Source: Cryptomeria japonica | Lineage: Eukaryota; Streptophyta; Pinopsida; Cupressales; Cupressaceae | NCBI RefSeq assembly: GCF_030272615.1 | Contig: NC_081415.1 | Span: 373,653,009-373,717,008 of the forward strand | Length of the DNA: 64,000 nt | Reading direction: 5' to 3' | Position numbers and translations under genes: made by a program | Shown here: in pieces, positions 1-11,409 of the stretch | How positions within the stretch are numbered: position 1 is the stretch's first letter | Layout: every line of letters starts with the position of its first letter | Notes under the pieces: model-generated | Databases searched by the model: none | Seen by the model: only the letters and a program-made list of their open reading frames with translations | Told to the model about the DNA's origin: nothing

Positions 1-2470
1 CTAAAAGTGGCGAGTAAATAGGGATTCTTCCTTAAGTTAGACATGGCTAAAGCTTTTGATAGAATGAACTGGCAATTTCTCCTCACGATCATGGAATCGT
101 TTGGTTTTGGTGACAAAGTTATCTAGCTCTGTTCTCAACTCATGGGAACTTCTTCCTCTATTGTTATTGTTAATGGTTCCCCGTCTAATTTCTTCAAAAT
201 CTCTAGAGGTCTCAGACAGGGAGACCCCATCTCCCCCATCCTATTTACCATTCTTGTTGAATGCCTGGGTAGATTCATCCTTAAAAATGTGGAAGAAGGC
301 AATCTTAAGGGTCTGAAACCCTCTTCATCTAATTTTGTTTGCTCTCATGAACAATTTGTTGATGATTCTATCACCATGGGGGAAGCCACCATCTTGGAAG
401 CCAAAAACATGAAAATCCTTTTGAATACCTATGAATCGGCCTCTGGTCAAAAAATTAACTGGGATAAAAGCTCTTTGTTTTTTTATCAACACCCTGGCCC
501 AAAGGCAAATTACGATTGGCAGGATTCTTGGTTGTAACATATCTGAGTTTCCTTCTACCTATTTGGGGCTTCCTCTCTGTCTCAAGCCTGAGGATTCCTT
601 CTGGAATAAGTTAATTGATAGACTCAACCTGAAATTCATTGGTTGGAAAGGGGTTGTTCTTAGTCAAGCTGGTAAAGTCACTCTGCTCAAAGCCACTCTC
701 CAAAATCTTCCTGTGTATGTTCCTAGCTTGTTAAAAATCCCCTCAAAGTTTGCAGAAGCTATTGAAAGAATCCAAAAAAAGTTCCTTTGGTTGGGAGTGG
801 AAGTTAAAAATAGAATCCCCCTTATAGCCTGGAATAACATTTGTACCCCTAAGCCCTTAGGTGGGCTGGGCTTAAGGAACATTAGTTCTATGAATAAAGC
901 TTTATTAGCCAAACAAATTTGGAGATTCAAAGGGGAGGAAAGATAATGGAACTCTATTTGGAAAAACAAATATCTCTATATGCAACCTTCTAAGGAAGAA
1001 TTCTTTGACAACTCTTTCTCTGTTGATGGATTTGCCATTTGGAATGCAGTGCAATTTGCTAAAGGCTAGGCTACTGCTGGCAGAACCTAGAACCTTGGGG
1101 ATGGGAGGAAAATTAGATTTTGGGAAGATAGATGGATCCTAGATAAACCTCTGGAGGAAATCCCTATCATCAAAGATTGGAAAGATAGCTTCAAATGCAG
1201 GTATGGTGAAATGGTAAGAGATTACTAGATAAATAGGGACTGGAATGACTTTAGCCAACAGTGCTCGGATCTCAAGTTCCTTCAGATTGCTCTTTTTGCT
1301 AAAATCCCTAGAGACAACAAAGATGACATTCTGATATGGGGGAAAAATCTGGATGGGAAATACTCTGTTTCCTCTATTGTGGCTATTCATAATGTCCCGG
1401 TGGAAGCTACTCCCATCTGGGCTAAAGTTTGGAATAAGAACTTAGTTCCCAAAATCAACATCTTCTTTTGGATTTTCATCCAAAATAAGATATTAACCCT
1501 GGATAATCTTCATAAAAGAGGCATCATTTTTCCTAACATGTATTCTCTTTGTTGCAGGGAAGAAGAGACAACTTGCCATATTCTCAATCAATTCTCTTTT
1601 AGCCAAGACATCTAGAAAATCATCCTGACCAGGTGGAACCTGAGCTGGGTCTTCCCGAATTCTCTTGGTGACACTTGGCTTCAATGGCATTGTCCTAACT
1701 CTAATCCTAAAATTGTGGAGATCTGGAGACATACTCTGCTGATTGTTATCTGGAATATATGGAAAGAGTGTGACAACAGGATTTTCAAAGATAAAAGGGC
1801 TATTCCTGAAGTGGTTGCAGACAAAATCTTTAGGAGTATTTTTGAATGCCTCTATGGCACTGATTAGGGACTTGCTGCTAAAGAAGATTTCAAAGACAGA
1901 TGGAACCTTTCTACCACCACTACTAGCAAGGAGAAAGGTAGAGAATGTCTTGTCTGGTGTTTCCCTCTGCTAGGATGGATTAAGGCTAACTTAGATGGGG
2001 CCTCTAAAGCAAATCTGGGTAAAGCTGGATATGGGGGCATTATCAGGAATTTTGCTGGAAGTTGCCTTAAGGCGGTGGCTGGTCCTCTGGGGAATCAAAC
2101 TAGCCATTTTGCTGAAGCCTTCGCTGCCTTCCATACTATAATTATAGCCAAAAATATCAATTATGATAAAATATGGCTTGAGGGGGCTTCACTTAATATT
2201 ATTAAGTGCTCAAAGGGGGAATCAAAGCCTTCTTGGTCCATTGAGAATATCATCATGAAAGCTAGAGAGATTATTGCCAGTTTCAAAGAAATTATTATAC
2301 AACATGCCTTCAGAGATCAAAATAATGTTGCTGACTGTTTAGCGAATACTAGAGTTAATTTTGACGTTCAAATGATTTGGCACGAGGATGATCTCAATTT
2401 AAACATTAAAGAGATACTCAGAAAGGATCGTTATACGGGGAGAGAAGGACAATTAAATCATGACAAGTAA
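1..2470 (+). pseudogene. L1-type LINE ORF2, 3' portion (RT, RNase H), degenerate
   Basis: The window opens inside a non-LTR retrotransposon reverse transcriptase. Visible RT motifs are MAKAFDRMNW (about 43-72), GLRQGDPISPILF (about 208-246) and a changed active site FVDD in place of the usual FADD (about 355). A basic, Trp-rich connection region follows (540-950), then a zf-RVT-like segment with WAKVWNKNLVPKINIFFW and a Cys/His cluster (1410-1600). The end is a plant LINE-type RNase H (ANLDGASKANLGKAGYGG, then FAEAFAAF and a C-terminal QNNVADCLA, about 1985-2365). This order, RT then RNase H, is typical of plant L1 elements. Stops (for example TAG at 124) and a frameshift near 500-540 break it. 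The endonuclease and ORF1 would lie left of the window. The family call is firm; activity is excluded. Confidence 0.9.
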
Positions 2471-4187
2471 AAAGCACCACTTGCGCCTTGGTGGAAAGGC
2501 CATCATTACCTGGCACTGCGGCAAATCTCCTACTATCTCCAAAAAATTGTTGCACACTTTGTGGGTTACTCAGAGCGATAATTTGAGTTGCATAGGGAAA
2601 GAAGTTCTCAATTTGCAGAGAAATAGAGTCGATATCCTGCATTCAAAAATGGGAGGAGATCTAAGATGCGAAGAACCAAACAACACGTCGACCTGGAAAG
2701 CAATGCCTAAAGTCTAGGCAAAGCTGGAGAAGGGCTCTCTCACCAGCTTCATGGAAAAGCTTGAGGACTATGACAAAGGTAGGGTCAACTTAGCCATTTC
2801 CAAGATTTCTGAAAACTGGTCTAATGGCTCTTCTAAACTTTACGGAGTTAAATTTAAACTGGATGCTAGGCTTATTTCTACTGTGACTGGTATGCCCCAC
2901 TCTGGGCTCAACTTCTTTTGAGACCTCAAGGTCTCCAACAATGCAGTTACCATGTTCCTGCGAAAAGAGAAAGAGCGGGCCAAAATCAGCAAGGCTACCG
3001 GGGGCTACTACGATGCTGCAAACATCAAGAAGTTGTGGGGCTGGGTCCTGAATGCAATCATGGAGTATATTACGGTTGAAGGTCATTTCTCTAGGGCCCA
3101 CACTTACCACTTTGTTCTCTTGAACCATTTCAGACATGACAAAAAAGTGTCTTTGCCCTACTACCTTTTTCAATCCCTCTCCAAGTCCCTGAACAAGCAC
3201 AGGACTAACCCTTACAGCCTGATTCTCCACTGCGGGCTCCTGCTGCTCATTTATGAGCATTGCAAAACCCTTTCTCTACAAGAAAATAAGTGGATTTTTG
3301 CTTCCCCAGGTAAAAGGAGGATGGAAGAGGGAGATACTAGAAAGGAGAAGGCGTCATCCAGCAAGAAAAGGAAAAGTGCCCCAGGGTTGGAAACTGAGGA
3401 CAATGTCAAGGAAAGCAGTGGTATGGAGACGGATGACTCTAACGGGGAAGACAGCTGGAAGAAAGAGGAGTTGGGAAACGAGGAAGAAAGTGGAGATTTC
3501 GAGCTTGGTCAAGATAGCCCTATTCCAAGTGATCACCCTGGTAAGGACAATAGCCATCTGATGGAGGAGACGGCTCCCAAGGATAATGAGGAAACCGAAG
3601 TTAATTCTGAGAAGGAAACAAACAAAGGCTCTGAGAAGAACCTAACTGAGGAAAGGGATAGCAAGGCCAAGGAGAGTGCTAGTGAAGGGCTTATCCTGGA
3701 TAATTTCAAGAAGCTCTCGGAGGCCAAAATGAATTTCGACAAACAGACTTACGAAACCCAAAAAAACCTGGAGAAGCAAGGGATAAATTTGGATAAAAAG
3801 AGGGAGGACGAAAATAGAGAGCATATTAATTGGAAGCAGGAAATGGAGAATAAGGTAAAATCGCTGGAAGAGGGAAAAGAAGCGATGAAAAATCTAATGG
3901 GAATCATCCCAAGTATCCTCTCTACTATCACCAAAAACCTGGAAGACATTGCCAAGGTCTTTGACCATACTCCTAAACCGGTTGTGGATCTTGACCTGGA
4001 GGAGGAGACCATCCAAACTGGAAGTGGTGGTGATGTTACCCTGACGGGCGGAACTACGAAGAGAACCAGGGCCAGTATCAAGAAAGCTATGGCTATTGCG
4101 GCCAAGGACCCTCCCAACCTCAAAGACAACATCAAAGAGCTGCAAGAAATTAGTAGCACCTTTGCTAAAGCCTTGGATAAAATCTGA
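2460..4187 (+). pseudogene. Third reading frame of the LINE, transposon-protein-like head and coiled-coil tail
   Basis: One frame runs from ATG 2460 to TGA 4185-4187 (about 575 codons), broken only by TAG 2715-2717 and TGA 2919-2921. Its ATG overlaps the last 11 nt of the RNase H frame (stop 2468-2470), which suggests coupled termination and restart. The head (about 2750-3280) contains KLYGVKFKLDARLISTVTGM and a helical stretch ending LILHCGLLLLIYEH. It resembles, by eye only, the helical 'putative plant transposon protein' domains. A Lys/Glu/Ser-rich acidic region follows (3310-3690), then a strongly charged heptad-like coiled coil (3700-3960) and a tail rich in Thr/Lys. No catalytic motif is seen. 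It lies between RNase H and a LINE-like 3' UTR, so it is read as part of the LINE. A gag-like or nucleic-acid-binding role is only a guess. Confidence 0.6.
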
Positions 4188-4359
4188 TTCCTAGATGGCC
4201 TGCTGGCTTTTAGAGGCTTTTGTGGGTTTTCCTCGGTTTTTCGCCGGTTTTATCCTTTTGTTCTGTTTCTCTCTATTTCTCGTAGCTTTGTTGTTTTAGT
4301 CTTGCTTGTAAAGGGTTTTGGGGCCCCTTCAAAACCTACTTTTTCATTAATCAAAAACA
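4188..4359 (+). other. LINE 3' UTR and insertion edge
   Basis: This T-rich stretch follows the third frame and contains GGGTTTTGGGGCCCC and CATTAATCAAAAA, a plant L1-like 3' end with a short A-rich tail. Right after it, at about 4358-4362, sequence identical to an internal part of the Copia-1 LTR begins (compare 10,570 onward). The tail edge therefore looks like the 3' end of a LINE insertion into that LTR. Confidence 0.6.
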
Positions 4360-4676
4360 ATGTGTTTTGTAATCTTTAACAGGATTTGCTTTTAACCGAG
4401 CATACTCTAGAAGAGTATATTTCTTAGTGGGTCCGAAATCCCACGGTGGTTTTTCCCTATTTGGGTTTCCACATTAAATCTGGTGTTATGAGTGTTATGA
4501 TGTTTATATGCTTTTGAGTTTGCATGTTTAGCAGTTTTAGTTATATTACTAAAGTATATGTTACCGAGGTTGAATCTGATGTTTTTATGAAAGATTAAGT
4601 TTGTATGATTCACCCCCCCCCCCTCTCATCTTATTAGCTATGCATCTTTACTTATCTTTAAGTATTAGAACTATCA
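4360..4676 (+). repeat. Copia-1 5' LTR, 3' remnant (R/U5 side)
   Basis: These 317 bp match 10,571-10,888 with only scattered substitutions, including the run of C before CTCTCA near 4612-4624. The end is ...ACTATCA at 4676, followed by AT and the primer site. The upstream part of the LTR is absent and replaced by the LINE. Confidence 0.9.
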
Positions 4677-4678
4677 AT

Positions 4679-4690
4679 TGGTATCAAAGC
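4679..4690 (+). promoter_or_regulatory. Copia-1 primer-binding site (tRNA-iMet)
   Basis: TGGTATCAAAGC lies two bases after the LTR end. It matches the common plant Copia primer site TGGTATCAGAGC, complementary to the 3' end of initiator tRNA-Met, with one A for G change. Confidence 0.9.
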
Positions 4691-4741
4691 TTTGGACTCG
4701 GGAAGGAAAATTTTAAAGGTACTTGAGGAAAAGATCTAAAG

Positions 4742-7700
4742 ATGTATAAGAGGGATGCACCGAAGCTGAACAAGTCAAGTTTCTCTACATGGCAAAAAAG
4801 GATAAAGTTGCACCTATCAAGAATTGAAGAATATGTTGTATATTATCTGGAGAATGATTTCTTCACACCAAGCACCTATCCATTGACTATGGAAGAGATA
4901 AAAGCAAAGCAAGAACATATCCAAGCAATGATTGAAATAACATTTGCATTGACCGATTCAGAGTTTAATGATCTAGAAGGTTGCAATGATGCAAAGGCAA
5001 TGTGGGACAAGCTCATATCTGTGTATGGAGGAGATGAACATATTCAAAGAGAAAAAGTGGATATTCTAAGAGGACAACTTGAATCTATGAGGATGAATGA
5101 AGGTGAGAACATAACCCTGTACAGTACAAGACTAAAGGATATTGTCAATCAAATCAAAGGAGCGGGTGGAACTATTAAAGAAAAGGATATAACAAGTAAG
5201 TTGTTAAGAACCCTTCTACGGGCTTATGCAATCCGAGTCTCTGCAATCAATGAATTGAGGTCTGTACCTAATATGCCAGTTTCTTTAGATGCTACTATTG
5301 GTAAGCTACATGCATTTGAGTTAAGTAAGTTTGATAATAGTGGGTCATCGGTAAATAAAATTGAATCTACATTTAGTTCTTTTCATATTGGTGAATCTGA
5401 TGATTACAATGATAGAATGAGTAAGTACACTAAAGGGGATCACAGTGGAGCAAGTGAAAGATTTCGCAAGAACATGGAGGAAGTACACAAACTGTATGAG
5501 GAAATCAAAAAGCAAGAAGAGTTTGAAGCACTATTAGCCAGAAGGTTACCGAGAGGCAAAGGTAAGTATAAAGGAAAACTACCTTTGAAATGTTTCAATT
5601 GTGAAAAGATAGGACATATGGCTTCTAACTATCCTGATAAAGATTCTACTGAAAAGAGAGATTACCGAGATGATAGACAGAAAGACAATCATTACAGAGG
5701 ACACCGAGACTTTAGAATAAGAGATAGAAAGTCATGCTTAATAGCCAATGAGGAAGCCAATGATGATAAATCAGATGAAACTGATACAGAGGAAGTAGTT
5801 TATGTGGCTATCAAAGATGGATCAGATGAAGAAAGGTATGAAGAAAAAGTCCTTATATCTCACATAAATACTAATGATTCTTGGATCATAGATAGTGGAT
5901 GCTCACATCACATGACAGGTGATAAACACAAGTTTGTTATGATAGAAGACTATGATGGAGGCTATGTAAGATTTGGTAATGATGCACCATGTCCTGTAAG
6001 AGGTAAAGGATCCATAACACTTCTTGACAATGAAAGATGCAATGATGTTTATTGGGTTGAAGGTTTGAAATACAATTTGTTGAGTGTAGCACAACTAAAT
6101 AATACAGGATACCGAATAGAATTTCATAAAGGAATTGTCAAAGTTCATGATAAGCATGGAAAGTTAGCTGCTACCGAGACACAAACAAAATGTAACACAT
6201 TTCACCTTGACTCAACTCGGAATAAATTTTTGTATGCAAAGATAGATGATACCTGGTTATGGCATAAAAGGTTTTGTCATGTAAATTTTGATAATCTGAT
6301 CAAAATAAGCAAGAAGCACCGAGTAAGAGGTCTACCAAGTTTGGAACAAACTAAGAATGCTATGTGCTGAGGATGCCAGATGGGTAAAATGACAAGATCA
6401 AGCTTTACAAGTAAGTCTTACACTTCCAAGGGAATTTTAGATCTTGTGCATACTGATCTTTGTGGTCCTATGAAAGTTCAAAGTTATTATGGTGATAAAT
6501 ACTTTATATTATTTGTGGATGATTACTCAAGGATGATGTTAGTAATGTTTTTAAAAGAAAAATCAGAAGCTTTTCAAATGTTTAAATGGTACAAGGCAAG
6601 AGTTGAAAATGAAACAGGAAGACAATTGAAATGTCTTAGATCAGATAGAGGAGGAGAGTTCACATCTGATGAGTTCAACTTATTCTGCAATGATCATGGT
6701 ATAAAAAGACAAGTCTCTGCGCCAAGAACTCCATAGCAAAATGGAATAGCTGAGAGAAGAAACAGATCTATTGTGGATTGTGCCAGAACCCTGATGATTG
6801 AAAAGAAAGTGCCATAAACATTTTGGAGAGAAGCAATAAGCATTGTAGTTTACACCCTGAACCGAGTACAACTGAAGAAAGGTACTTTGAAGACACCATA
6901 TGAAATCTGGTATGACAAGAAACCTAATGTAAGTTATTTTAAAATCTTTGGAAGTAGATGCTATGTACACAAGGATGATAGAAATGGCAAGTTTGATCAA
7001 AAAAGTGAAGAAGGAACATTTATTGGTTATTCTTCTAGAAGTAAAGCATTTAAATGTCTGATCAAATCATCTAACAAAATAGTAGAAAGTGCAAATGTGA
7101 AAATTGATGAATTTGCAGAAAGAAATGATGAAGGAAATTCCAAGGAACCAGAAGATTATGATGAATTTGTCTATGTTCAACCGACAAGTCCTACCGAGAA
7201 ACCTGCAGAAGGAAATGAAGAAAATATCTAGTTACCAAGTGATGAAGAAGAACATACAGAGCCTACCGAGCCTATATTAGCCAAATATGTCAGAAGACAT
7301 CATGCACCAAGTCATATTACAGGAGATAAGGATGATCCAGTGATGACAAGGAACAAACTGAGACAGAACACATGTCTGATATCTGAATTTGAACCGAGAA
7401 TAGTGAAAGAGGCATTTAACAGTGAAGATTGGATAAATGCTATAATAGAAGAGATTGATCAAATCAAGAAGAATGACACATGGACACTGGTCCCAAAACC
7501 GAAGGACAAAAATGTAATCGGTACAAAATGGATTTTCAGAAACAAGCTGAATGAAAAAGGAGAGGTCATTCGAAATAAAGCAAGACTAGTTTGCAAAGGT
7601 TATGCCCAAGAAGAAGGAATTCATTATGGTGAAACTTTTGCACCTATGGCAAGACTTGAAGGAGTAAGAACATTATTGGCATATGTTGCTTACAAGAATT

Positions 7701-8926
7701 TCAAGGAATATCAAATGGATGTCAAAACTACATTTCTGAATGGTATATTAGCAGAAGAAGTTTTTATTGAACAACCTGAAGGATTTTTTGAAGACAATAA
7801 TAAAGATCAGGTATGTAAATTGAACAAAGCTTTATATGGTCTGAAACAAGCACCTAGAGCATGGTATGAAAGATTGCTCTCTTATTTGATCAAGATTGGT
7901 TTTATAAGGACAAGTGAAAACAGCAATATTTACATGAAGAATGATGAAAATGGAATACTAATCTCAGCCATATTTGTTGATGATATTATATTTTGTGGAA
8001 ATGACTCTCTATGTAAGAACTTTGGAAATGAAATGAGCAAAGAATTTGAGATGTCATTAATTGGTGAGATAAAGTATTTTATAGGTTTACAGATACTGCA
8101 AATGAAAGATGAAATTTTCATTACTCAATCCAAGTACATAAAGGAAATCTTAAAGAAATTTGGAATGGAGGATTCAAAACCAGTAAGTACTCCTATGACT
8201 ACCAACTATAAACTATCAAAGAATGATGAATCTGCATCTGTTGAGGAGACACTTTACCGATCCATGATTGGAAAGTTGCAATACATTATTCACAGCAGGC
8301 CAGAGATAGCACATGCAATAGGTATAGTTGCAAGATTCTCTGCAGATCCTAAGGAAACACACATGACAGCAATCATGAGAATTTTTAGATACTTGAAAGG
8401 CACTGAGGATTATGGCTTAGTATATCAGAAAAGGAATGATTTTGATTTAAAAGTTTATACTGATGTTGATTGGGCAAGCAACATTGATGATAGAAAAAGC
8501 ACAAGTGGAGGAGCTTTCTTTTTAGGAGAAAGACTAGTGAGTTGGCTTAGCAAGAAACAAGGATGTGTTTCACAGTCAACAGCAGAAGCTGAATACGTTG
8601 CTGCAGCATTAAATTGTACCAACATAGCATGGATCAAACAACTGCTAGAAGGTATAAATGAGAAAGTTACCGAGCCAGTAACTATATTCTGTGATAATAC
8701 TAGTGCCATTAACATTTCAAAGAATCATGTTATGCACTCTAAGACAAAGCACATCTCTATCAAATATAATTATCTTAGAGAAGAAGCTCAAGAGAAGAAA
8801 GTGGTGTTATAGTATGTTAGCACAAAGGAACAAATAGCAGATATCTTCACCAAGCCACTACCAAGGGACACTTTTGAGTATCTCAAAGGTAAGTTAGGGG
8901 TCCTACCCCTATCCTCTACTCACTAA
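4742..8926 (+). pseudogene. Copia-1 gag-pol polyprotein, stop-riddled single frame
   Basis: One uninterrupted frame from ATG 4742 to TAA 8924-8926 (about 1,395 codons) carries five in-frame stops (TGA 6368, TAG 6734, TAA 6815, TAG 7229, TAG 8810) but no frameshift. Domains in order: gag (4742-5560); a zinc knuckle CFNCEKIGHMASNY whose last Cys is now Tyr (5590-5632); protease DSGCSHHM (about 5890); integrase His/Cys domain (6250-6400) and core with Asp in HTDLCGP, Asp in RSDRGGEF and Glu in NGIAERRN; RT with [11 protein letters not shown] and the active site FVDD (about 7974); RNase H with YTDVDWA and [11 protein letters not shown] and the tail ADIFTKPLP. Length and order are normal for a full Copia polyprotein. 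The missing knuckle Cys and the stops make it inactive. Confidence 0.93.
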
Positions 8927-9344
8927 CCGAGTTCAGTGAAAGCATCAATTCGATGACTCTACAAAATATCTTTTAGGAGTTGATGCTGATTTACACACTT
9001 TAGGATGTTTTCTAAAGGTGTATAGGAAATAATACATGGAACAAGAATTGAAGACATAAATGCTCTGACCGAGATTAAAGTTGACACATAACAGCAAAAA
9101 ATCACTTCATATAGGAAGAAATTATGTTTTAAGTTCTTTACTTTTTGGCATTGTTGACAAAGGGGGAGAAGACTGGAGAAGACAGGAGGAGACTGGAGAA
9201 AAGCAAAAAAGCAAGACTGGAGAAGAGGAGAAGACTAATGTATGGGGGAGAATTCTGATGACAGAAGGAGAGCATTTTAGCACAGCAATCAGAATCAATT
9301 AGGTCAAATCAATTGGTTTTGCCATCAATGCCAAAGGGGGAGAT
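8927..9344 (+). other. Copia-1 3' untranslated region with purine-rich block and polypurine tract
   Basis: No gene is seen. A purine-rich block at about 9162-9235 repeats GACTGGAGAAG-like units, preceded by AAAGGGGGAGAAG. The functional polypurine tract is AAAGGGGGAGA at 9333-9343, directly before the LTR start TGTTGG. Confidence 0.75.
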
Positions 9345-10888
9345 TGTTGGCATTTGGCATTTGGCATTATAACAGACAAGGAGAGATTGTTGGCATTTCA
9401 ATAAGGATATTGAGAAGGTTGTTGATGATTATGGATATAACTGATTAAGGATGTTTACTGTCTTAATATTATTATTTTGTCATTGATGTCAAGAAATTGA
9501 TTTTCTAATTCAGTATGATGTTGCCATATCTTGAGAGGTATGATTTGATGAGTATAAAGATGTCGGTAAAAGACATAGAAAGAATATGATGGATAAGGGG
9601 AGAAATAAGTTATTCAATGGGCAACTATTACCAAGTTAGACAATAATGAGATCATGATGATTAGATTGTTTTGATATCCTACATATGTTATTGATTGAAA
9701 GGTTAATACTATACTATGTTACCTAGCAAAGAACCTAGTCGGTAAACCCTAAGGAACCTAGTCGGTAAACCCTAAGGTTATCGCTATTGGTTAATGAAGG
9801 CATAATGTCTATCGAGTGAAGTTTAGTATTTACCAAGTTGTAACCGAGTTGTAACAGAATACATTAAATGATTACATGCATTATTTGATGAAGGAAGCTA
9901 ATGAGCTGGCTATGATTAAATGATTGGTATGTCGTGAATGAAGTTTGTTAAAGAATCTATGGCAAAGGAAAATCGGCAAGAAGATCTACAGCTTAGATTG
10001 AACCGCAATACCCTAGCACAAGTTCCAAGAAATGTATGCAAGTTCCAAGGCAGGGTAAAATGTTTTCAAATCGAAGGATACATTGAACCTGGACAAAGTT
10101 TGAAGATCTGATGGCTATGATTGATCATGGGAAATGTGATCAAGGAGATTAAGCGGTTGGCAAATTGTTTATAAATAGGGAACTGTTGATAAACAATGCA
10201 TGCGGGCAAGTGTATGCATAGGGATGCTACATAGTGATTACTAAGCACAGAAGCTTGGAGATCTATTTTGAATAACAGAGTATAGAGCCTAGCAGATGGA
10301 CAAGACTAGTTCTATGTCTATATTGTATTGAGCAAATAAGAATCTACTTTAGCATTTTAGATGTGAAGTTGCAGATAGATTTTTATTACTGTTATTTTGT
10401 GAAAGTGACAAAAAATCTCTTAACCAAGTGGACTTAACAGTCTTATTTGTAAAACCCTCTAGCAAGGTGACATTCTGATTGAGTGTTGGAAATCCTTTAA
10501 AAAGGTCACTTCTAACAAGGTGAAGATCCTAACAAATCTGAGGGAAATCCCTTAACCGGGTTACATCTAGCAATATGTTTTGTAATCTTTAACAGGATTT
10601 GCTTTTAACCGAGCATACTCTAGAAGAATATATTTCTTAGTGGGTCTGAAATCCCATAGTGGTTTTTCCCTATTTGGGTTTCCACATTAAATCTGGTGTT
10701 ATGAGTGTTATGATGTTTATATGCTTTTGAGTTTGCGTGTTTAGCAGTTTTGGTTATATTACTGAAGTATATGTTACCAAGGTTGAATCTGATGTTTTTA
10801 TGAAAGATTAAGTTTGTATGATTCACCCCCCCCCCTCTCAGCTTATTAGCTAGGCATCTGTACTTATCTTTAAGTATCAGAACTATCA
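9345..10888 (+). repeat. Copia-1 3' LTR
   Basis: It begins TGTTGGCATTTGG right after the polypurine tract and ends ACTATCA, about 1,544 bp. The last 318 bp match the 5' LTR remnant. The start is not independently confirmed because the 5' LTR start is missing; a second GAGATTGTTGGCATTT at 9383 offers an alternative start near 9388. Confidence 0.8.
10170..10177 (+). promoter_or_regulatory. Copia-1 LTR TATA box
   Basis: TATAAATA followed by GGGAAC lies mid-LTR, about 720 bp before the LTR end, and is the best core-promoter candidate for transcription of this element. Confidence 0.55.
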
Positions 10889-11409
10889 CTAATGTTGTTT
10901 TCAACTTTAGCCATTGCTACAATGTTTGAAATCCATGGGGAATAATAGATAGGACAATTGAATCCAGCATCCAACAATTTTTCAATCTCATCTTTAACAA
11001 GTAATACCACTTTAGGGTGAATCTTTTGAATCTTTTTCTTCATAGTTTTAGCATCATGAATTAGGACAATGTTATGAATGACAATCTTAGGATCTATGCC
11101 AGGCATGTCAGAATATATCCAAGCAAATATCTCACGAAACTCATGTAACAACTCAGCATATTGCTTTTTCTCTTCTTCATCAAGACATTTCCCTATCTTG
11201 ATGATCTTATCTTCAACACAAGGATCCATCTTGATATCAATGGTGTCATTTATTAGGAGATTACTTTGTTGAGGAGCATCTCTTAATTGAGGAAATTCTT
11301 TAACTATCTCATCATTACTTCTTTCCTTCCCAAAGTAAGCTTTTGCATTTAAACAATAAGAAAAACTATGGTTATGGTGATAACAAGGAAGGTTGTCATA
11401 AGCTCCCAA
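10889..11409 (-). pseudogene. Gypsy-C pol fragment, linker and start of reverse transcriptase
   Basis: Read on the minus strand, this encodes the N-terminal part of a Ty3/Gypsy RT: FAWIYSDMPGIDP, then KKKIQKIHPKVVLLVKDEIE, KLLDAGF and SPWISNIVAM. It corresponds closely to the same segment of Gypsy-B (FAWSYADMPGLD near 36.2 kb). The frame stops abruptly at 10,889 where the Copia-1 LTR starts, just before the expected KxNGKxRxCxDFRDLN block. The remainder of RT should therefore lie beyond the Copia/LINE nest, left of the window. Confidence 0.88.

Larger units (their letters stand above)
4360..10888 (+). mobile_element. Copia-1 LTR retrotransposon (visible part)
   Basis: A Ty1/Copia element with 5' LTR remnant, tRNA-iMet primer site, gag-pol, polypurine tract and full 3' LTR. 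The order protease, integrase, RT, RNase H proves the superfamily. The 5' LTR is only its last 317 bp because LINE sequence takes over at 4359; the missing 1.2 kb should lie left of the window. At the right end LTR base 10,888 abuts minus-strand Gypsy-C RT sequence, so Copia-1 is nested in Gypsy-C. The 3' flank begins CTAAT, one half of an expected 5-bp target duplication. Confidence 0.9.

Noticed and set aside
4612-4624. Poly-C run as a sequencing artefact
   Set aside because: The same run occurs at the same place in both Copia-1 LTR copies and in both Copia-2 LTRs, so it is a real LTR feature.
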